Assembly (NCBI GenBank): GCA_000739515.1
Contig: DF820457.1
Location: 311,137-349,803 of the forward strand
DNA: 38,667 nt
Origin: Candidatus Moduliflexus flocculans
GTDB taxonomy: Bacteria > Moduliflexota > Moduliflexia > Moduliflexales > Moduliflexaceae
Direction of reading: 5' to 3'
The position numbers were made by a program, and so were the translations under genes. Below the pieces are notes generated by a model. The model searched no databases. It worked only from the letters and a program-made list of their open reading frames with translations, and was not told the origin of the DNA. This document shows, one piece after another, positions 35,301-38,667 of the stretch (the first letter of the stretch is position 1; each line of letters starts with the position of its first letter).

Positions 35301-35525
35301 GCTTCGTTCAGGGAGGCGCTCTCGCCGGAGGCGTTTGCGGCGCTTTCGCCCGAACTGCTTGCCGAACTGCGGCAGGCGATTGTAGAAACCGACCCGCTGA
35401 AAATGCGTCAGGTCATCGCCATGATCCGCCCTGAACATCAGGCGCTTGCTGACACATTAGACACCTTGACAAAAGAATTTCGTTTTGATATTTTACAAGC
35501 TGTTTTCGAGGAGATCGGCGCATGA
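32388..35525 (+). CDS. Hybrid sensor histidine kinase (periplasmic sensor-HAMP-PAS-HisKA-HATPase-REC)
   Basis: This is a 1045-residue membrane kinase. A first helix at about 8-28 is followed by a periplasmic Cache-like sensor of about 300 residues, a second helix near 345-365 (ISGIGILICLALVSWVVV), HAMP and a coiled coil. A PAS domain begins around ILDTFLETVPDRIFF. HisKA has the phospho-accepting His587 in FLANMSHELRTPLN. HATPase_c shows NLLNNAIKFT, DTGPGIA and GTGLGLTIS. The REC domain has Asp886 in VWMDIRMPVMNG and the Lys of HKPF. About 90 helical residues follow. TTG at 32379 is in frame, but AGAGGT lies eight bases before ATG 32388, which I use. Its stop overlaps the downstream activator gene (ATGA), so the two should form a signalling pair. 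Confidence 0.93.
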   Translation: MKVSIRTKFLIVCLSLVLVTIAGISLTYYTLTKQDKQRESRQRIQIGFDIILNDYSRRITTYTQSVKRFLAENVALLWATYTYSRDQSEDGTIRFLFDNFADASEELRQFGRVASADRVMLYGSNRRLLVVYQRIGEQEFKGGYFVSEEEGMQYLPMNDPTILAEITFRYNNRALRFRNKPFPKASLPHGVSAMYDQDIPDEISIHVFKEGAQLGIRIVAPIYRRDVKMGVLVGDVFYTQSMIEEYASLSKTDINFFAEDLLSVGTLKQQTRLDSQTLAEMMNCQDVLDAQQNLVITSLTFGIDTYYQGRCVLKNGGDAAGAITVSLSKDIEQREIGNILEAVFTISGIGILICLALVSWVVVPKFTNPILRLDYAALRMAQGDLSQPIDESGNDELSTLAQSFAHMRDEIQRKIQELEELNAELDQRVEDRTAELVRQSHILDTFLETVPDRIFFKDIEGKITRANVAYAVRVGLPNPAAAIGKTAFDLFPPDEADKRHEQDMAIIRTGIPLIGEEEERKGANGQKEWSLITKMPLRDERGEIVGTFGISRDITLLKQSEEALRQAKEAAESANSAKSEFLANMSHELRTPLNVMLGFAQIMARHSDISGENKEYLDIIRHSGEHLLSLINNVLDLSKIEAGRMSVNESTIDLFRLLSELEEMFTHKAAQKHLSVVFEQAEQTPQYVYLDAPKLRQILINLLNNAIKFTEEGGIAVRVKPVDMLDAASEQPNRRWLHFEVEDTGPGIAPEEIEALFEAFRQTQTGRQAQEGTGLGLTISQRFVHLLGGEIWVDSVVGQGTTFSFTIPVDIAQGQETVNLLSSRRIVALEPGQPRYRILVVDDKPGNRHVLVKLLSPFGFDVAEAANGQEALAVWREFKPHLVWMDIRMPVMNGYEATRQMKASVDGQATVVIALTASGFDDEQEKVLAAGCDGFLHKPFREADIFEMMQKYLGVRYVYEGFRETERAITPASFREALSPEAFAALSPELLAELRQAIVETDPLKMRQVIAMIRPEHQALADTLDTLTKEFRFDILQAVFEEIGA

Positions 35526-37465
35526 ACACAATGAATATATTGGCTGCAAATATTTTATTGATTGACGATAATCCTCAAAATCTTGCTGCGCTCTCTCGCA
35601 TTCTTGCAGAACAGCAGTATCAGGTGCGCACAGCTATCAACGGGCAGGTTGCGCTGAAATCCATCCAACATCGCCCGCCGGATTTGATTCTGCTGGATAT
35701 TATGATGCCAAACATGGATGGTTATGAAGTGTGCAGCGTGTTGAAAGCGCAGGAGGAGACGCGGGATATTCCGATTATTTTCCTGAGCGCCCTGGATGCG
35801 CCGTTGGACAAGGTGAAAGCGTTTCAAGTCGGCGGCGTGGATTATATCACCAAGCCGTTTCAGATGGATGAGGTCGTGGCGCGGGTGCAAACGCATCTCG
35901 CGCTGAAACTGATGCGCGAGCAGCTTCAAGCGCAGAATCGCGAATTGGAAGTCTATCGCCATCATCTTGAAGAACTTGTCGAACAACGCACGGAAGAGCT
36001 GCGTCAGGTCAATGCGCATTTGCATGGTGAGATCGCGGAACGTACTCGTGTCGAAGAGGCGCTACGCGCCAGTGAACAGCAATATCGCATGATGGCGGAG
36101 CAGGTGCAGCATGGCATCGCAATTCTTCAAGATCAAAAGATTGTTTTTTGCAACGCTGCTTTTTTGTCCATTGCGGCACGTCCTGCCAAACAGGTTTTGG
36201 AACAAAATATCCTCGAATTCTTCCCGGAGATGGCGCGACAGCGGATCGGAATGTTCTTGCAATCGCAGGAGAAACCGTCGTTAGAATGGCAAGAACAATT
36301 GCGGAGGAATGGCGACAAATTATGGGTGGAACTGGAACAGAAGGCGATTCGCTGGAACGGACAGCCTGCCGTGTTGCTCACCGTCCGCGATGTCCACGAA
36401 TACAAGCTTCGGGAATTGCGGCTGGAAGACGAGCGCGAGCGTCTTCAAAAAGAAAATACAACCTTTAAATCCACCTTAACCGAGCGGTATCGCTTCGGCG
36501 AATTGATCGGCAAAAGTCAGGCGATGCAACGGGTGTATGAATTAACGATGAGCGCGGCGGCCTCCGACGTGAATGCGCTGATTGTCGGCGAATCCGGCAC
36601 GGGCAAAGAATTGATTGCGCGAACGATTTATCAGATCAGCGCGCGCAAACAGCAGGCATTTGTCGCCGTGAACTGCGCCTCCATCCCGGAGACCTTATTC
36701 GAACGGGAATTCTTTGGACATCGCAAAGGGGCGTTTACTGGCGCGGATCGCGATAAGGCGGGGTTGTTTGATCAGGCGCATCGCGGCGTGTTGTTTCTCG
36801 ATGAAGTGACGGAACTGACGCCGGGAATGCAGGCAAAATTATTGCGCGTCTTGCAAAGCGGCGAATATTTTCCGCTTGGCAGCACCACGCCAAAACAGGC
36901 GAATGTCTTGTTGATCGCCGCCACCAATAAAGATTACAAGGCGTTGCTTCAGCAAGGCAAAATGCGAGAAGATTTTTTTTATCGCGTCTGCGTCATCGAA
37001 ATTCCCGTCCCGCCGCTCCGAGAGCGGAAAGACGATTTGCCGTTACTGATCGACCATTTTTTAGAACTCGCCCGACGCAAACGCGAATTGCTTTCGGCGA
37101 ACGCGCCGCGCATTCCTGACACGCTGCCGGGGCATGTCGCTGAGTCGCTGTATCGTTACGATTGGCCGGGAAACGTGCGGGAATTGCAAAACACCATTCA
37201 ACGCTACCTGGCGACGCAGCATTTAGACAGCAATCTGCCGCTGATTCAGCAGAACGCATCCGCTCGCGCCCTGTTGTCGCCGTCTCTGCCGAATTTCGAA
37301 GGGGGGTCGCTGACGGACGCGATGAATGCGTTTGAAAAACAAGTCATTCTCGACGCTCTGGAAAAAAACCAGTATCATAAAATTCAAACCGCGAAAATGC
37401 TCGGCATTCCCCGCAGCACCCTGCACCGCAAAATTAAAGAGCTTGGAATCGCGGAGGGAGAATAG
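35522..37465 (+). CDS. Sigma-54-dependent response regulator (REC-PAS-AAA+-Fis)
   Basis: This is a 647-residue enhancer-binding protein. The receiver domain has D59 in LILLDIMMPNMDG and K in YITKPF. A coiled coil (about 135-185) and a PAS domain (about 185-300) follow. The AAA+ domain has Walker A GESGTGKE at 356-363, the sigma-54-contacting GAFTGA loop at 403-408, Walker B GVLFLDEV and the RYDWPGNVRELQN sensor II region. A Fis-type helix-turn-helix ends the protein (KIQTAKMLGIPRSTLHRKIKEL). It opens sigma-54 promoters using ATP. It overlaps the kinase gene by ATGA and is followed by a spacer with a strong -24/-12 promoter, so the nearby sugar transporter is its likely target. The REC-PAS-AAA+ order is somewhat unusual. 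Confidence 0.95.
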   Translation: MNTMNILAANILLIDDNPQNLAALSRILAEQQYQVRTAINGQVALKSIQHRPPDLILLDIMMPNMDGYEVCSVLKAQEETRDIPIIFLSALDAPLDKVKAFQVGGVDYITKPFQMDEVVARVQTHLALKLMREQLQAQNRELEVYRHHLEELVEQRTEELRQVNAHLHGEIAERTRVEEALRASEQQYRMMAEQVQHGIAILQDQKIVFCNAAFLSIAARPAKQVLEQNILEFFPEMARQRIGMFLQSQEKPSLEWQEQLRRNGDKLWVELEQKAIRWNGQPAVLLTVRDVHEYKLRELRLEDERERLQKENTTFKSTLTERYRFGELIGKSQAMQRVYELTMSAAASDVNALIVGESGTGKELIARTIYQISARKQQAFVAVNCASIPETLFEREFFGHRKGAFTGADRDKAGLFDQAHRGVLFLDEVTELTPGMQAKLLRVLQSGEYFPLGSTTPKQANVLLIAATNKDYKALLQQGKMREDFFYRVCVIEIPVPPLRERKDDLPLLIDHFLELARRKRELLSANAPRIPDTLPGHVAESLYRYDWPGNVRELQNTIQRYLATQHLDSNLPLIQQNASARALLSPSLPNFEGGSLTDAMNAFEKQVILDALEKNQYHKIQTAKMLGIPRSTLHRKIKELGIAEGE

Positions 37466-37567
37466 ACGAATAGAGAGTATCGTGTATTTTCCCCATGCGA
37501 TAAATATTTCACCCCGTTAAAGCTAAAATCTTCTCCAACACTCACGTTAAATTATGGCAGCAACGCT

Positions 37568-37603
37568 TGTCTTAAAAATGAAGCGCTGTCCATTTTTGAG
37601 ACA
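37568..37603. promoter_or_regulatory. Putative enhancer (UAS) dyad for the sigma-54 activator
   Basis: TGTCTTAAAAATG (37568-37580) and CATTTTTGAGACA (37591-37603) are reverse complements apart from one mismatch. The right arm is also the end of a smaller dyad, TGTC(N9)GACA at 37587-37603. The element lies about 160-195 bases before the predicted transcription start, within the usual range for enhancer-binding proteins. The assignment to this activator is inferred from position. Confidence 0.55.
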
Positions 37604-37654
37604 CCACGATAGTGGTTGTTGTTCTATGTCAATCGCCGTTATTTTCTTTATGGG

Positions 37655-37672
37655 TGTCTTATTTTTGAGACA
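37655..37672. promoter_or_regulatory. Second putative enhancer site, TGTCT(N8)AGACA
   Basis: TGTCTTATTTTTGAGACA repeats the ATTTTTGAGACA core of 37592-37603 exactly and has symmetrical ends TGTCT/AGACA. It lies about 66 bases before the -24 element. Two or more such sites in a row are what a Fis-type sigma-54 activator normally binds as hexamers of dimers. Confidence 0.55.
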
Positions 37673-37737
37673 TTTTCAAAGGACGATGCCGATAAATGCG
37701 GCTGCTATTCCCTGTGATTCAAGGGGAATGCGCATAT

Positions 37738-37753
37738 TGGCATGATGCTTGCT
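37738..37753 (+). promoter_or_regulatory. Sigma-54 (-24/-12) promoter
   Basis: TGGCAT-GATGC-TTGCT matches the consensus TGGCAC-N5-TTGC(A/T) at all positions but one, with GG and GC at the correct 10-base separation. It faces the sugar-binding protein gene, whose start is about 140 bases downstream. The gene immediately upstream codes for a sigma-54 activator with an intact GAFTGA loop. The expected transcription start is near 37764. Confidence 0.75.
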
Positions 37754-37840
37754 ATACAAATAGCTGTCAAATATTGTTTGACGCACAAGTATCACAACAA
37801 CTTCATCAACCTTTATTTTCAAGGAGACGGTATCCGATAA

Positions 37841-37897
37841 ATGGCTGACTGGAAACAGGTGAGGCATTTTTTGGGGTACTGGCATCTGACCGTATGA
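37841..37897 (+). CDS. Possible 18-residue leader peptide overlapping the binding protein start
   Basis: An ATG at 37841 opens an 18-codon frame (MADWKQVRHFLGYWHLTV) whose TGA overlaps the ATG of the next gene as ATGA at 37894-37897. AAGGAGA at 37821-37827 precedes it, though 13 bases away, which is longer than usual. The binding-protein start itself has no good ribosome site. Translational coupling through this short frame would explain that. It may also be chance. Confidence 0.35.
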   Translation: MADWKQVRHFLGYWHLTV

Positions 37898-38667
37898 AAC
37901 ATTTCTTTAAAGCGATGTCTGTGGCAGTTGCTGTTTTAATGGGCGTGGCGATGGTTGGCCAGACCGCTGATGCGCAGTGCAAAGAGAAACATGACAAGAA
38001 GATCGTGGTCGGCTTCTCGCAAATCGGCGCAGAAAGCGCATGGCGCGCAGCCAACACCGAATCTATCCAAAAGGAAGCCGAGAAACGGAAAGATTGCATC
38101 GAATTGAAATTCTCGGATGCTCAGCAGAAACAGGAAAATCAGATTAAAGCGATTCGCTCGTTCATCGCGCAGGGCGTGGATGTGATCGCCTTCTCGCCAG
38201 TGGTGGAAAGCGGTTGGGAACCTGTTTTGAAAGAAGCCAAAGATGCCGGCATCCCGGTGATTTTGAGCGACCGCGCTGTTGATGTGAGCGACGATACGCT
38301 GTGGGTAACGTTTATGGGGTCTGACTTCGTGGAAGAAGGACGCCGCACGGCGCAGTGGCTCGTGGATAACTATGAAAAAGTGAAACGCGCTGACAAAACG
38401 ATGGATAAAGTGCGGATCGTCGAATTGCAGGGCACCGTTGGTTCCGCTCCGGCCAATGATCGTTTTGCTGGTTTCCGCGAAGTGCTGAAAGATCACCCGA
38501 ATTTCGAAATCGTGAAAACCCAGAGCGCAGATTTCACCCGCGCTGGTGGCAAACAGGTCATGGAAGCCTTCTTGAAAGCTGAAGGCGGCGACAAGATTGA
38601 TGTGGTGTACGGTCATAACGATGACAGCGCGCTCGGCGCAATCCAGGCGATTGAAGAAGCTGGTCTG
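37894..38667 (+). CDS. ytfQ: YtfQ-like sugar ABC transporter substrate-binding protein (partial, runs off window)
   Basis: The first 258 residues are visible. A Sec signal peptide (MKHFFKAMSVAVAVLMGVAM, then VGQTADA) is followed by a type 1 periplasmic binding fold. The blocks KIVVGFSQIGAESAWRAANTE, FSDAQQKQENQIKAIRSFI, PVVESGWEPVLKEAKDAGIPV and VTFMGSDFVEEGRRTAQW are close to the YtfQ family, which binds galactofuranose in E. coli. It would deliver a sugar to a membrane permease and ATPase presumably encoded beyond the window. Its likely regulator pair is the kinase/activator just upstream, acting through the sigma-54 promoter at 37738. The exact sugar cannot be told from sequence. Confidence 0.92.
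   Translation, partial: MKHFFKAMSVAVAVLMGVAMVGQTADAQCKEKHDKKIVVGFSQIGAESAWRAANTESIQKEAEKRKDCIELKFSDAQQKQENQIKAIRSFIAQGVDVIAFSPVVESGWEPVLKEAKDAGIPVILSDRAVDVSDDTLWVTFMGSDFVEEGRRTAQWLVDNYEKVKRADKTMDKVRIVELQGTVGSAPANDRFAGFREVLKDHPNFEIVKTQSADFTRAGGKQVMEAFLKAEGGDKIDVVYGHNDDSALGAIQAIEEAGL

Larger units (their letters stand above)
37466..37893 (+). other. Regulatory spacer between the sigma-54 activator and the sugar-binding protein gene
   Basis: This 428-base spacer holds three copies of ATTTTT(G/A)AGACA, one sigma-54-type promoter and a short leader reading frame, each listed separately. No clear intrinsic terminator for the activator gene is visible. A 63-codon frame (37554-37745) has no support as a gene and crosses the motifs. 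Confidence 0.6.

Noticed and set aside
37936..38616. 226-codon open frame on the minus strand
   Set aside because: It lies fully opposite the YtfQ-like gene, has a His/Phe-rich composition typical of an antisense frame, and lacks a ribosome site.
1..38667. CRISPR arrays, tRNA or rRNA genes
   Set aside because: No regularly spaced direct repeats, and no tRNA-like or rRNA-like sequence recognised on reading the non-coding parts.

Overview
The window looks like a chromosomal stretch of a Gram-negative environmental bacterium with intermediate G+C. Pointers to this are a sigma-54 enhancer-binding regulator, a periplasmic sugar-binding protein with a Sec signal peptide, a Wzx-type flippase, an exosortase-associated type O-antigen ligase and several dispersed palindromic repeats. 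I cannot assign a species; a candidate-phylum or deltaproteobacterium-like lineage is only a guess.

Region 1 (1-2723, minus strand): a compact ECF-type cobalt/nickel uptake operon, cbiM (fused to a CbiN/PDGLE-like tail), cbiQ and cbiO, ending at an imperfect C-rich inverted repeat at the window edge. A 645-base spacer follows, then a small TPR-like protein on the plus strand (3369-3578) and a perfect hairpin.

Region 2 (3616-31856, all minus strand): a long surface-polysaccharide locus, read from right to left. It starts with an O-glycosylation ligase/O-antigen polymerase-like protein, a GT4 glycosyltransferase and an AsnB-type amidotransferase. After a nested palindrome come an acetyltransferase-GT4 fusion, a frameshifted UPF0175 antitoxin-like gene, a TIGR03087-like GT4 and another GT4. 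Next are a truncated lyase remnant, a methyltransferase, a full rhamnogalacturonan-lyase-like (PcRGLX/PL26-type) protein and a membrane-anchored transglutaminase-like protein. The locus ends with a GT4, a Wzx flippase, a GT4, three large multi-pass GT-C/YfhO-like proteins, a B12-binding radical SAM protein, a GT4 and a GT2. Many junctions are 4-base ATGA overlaps or gaps of a few bases, so long co-transcribed blocks are likely. Together these genes would build, decorate, flip, polymerise and perhaps trim an extracellular glycan. No exosortase, Wza/Wzc export machinery or priming transferase lies in the window.

Region 3 (32388-38667, plus strand): a hybrid sensor histidine kinase is translationally coupled to a REC-PAS-AAA+-Fis sigma-54 activator. 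After a 428-base spacer comes a YtfQ-like sugar-binding protein gene that runs off the window. The spacer holds a near-consensus -24/-12 promoter (37738-37753), preceded by three copies of an ATTTTT(G/A)AGACA motif arranged like enhancer sites. This is the most testable regulatory circuit in the window: periplasmic signal to kinase to sigma-54 activator to sugar ABC transporter.
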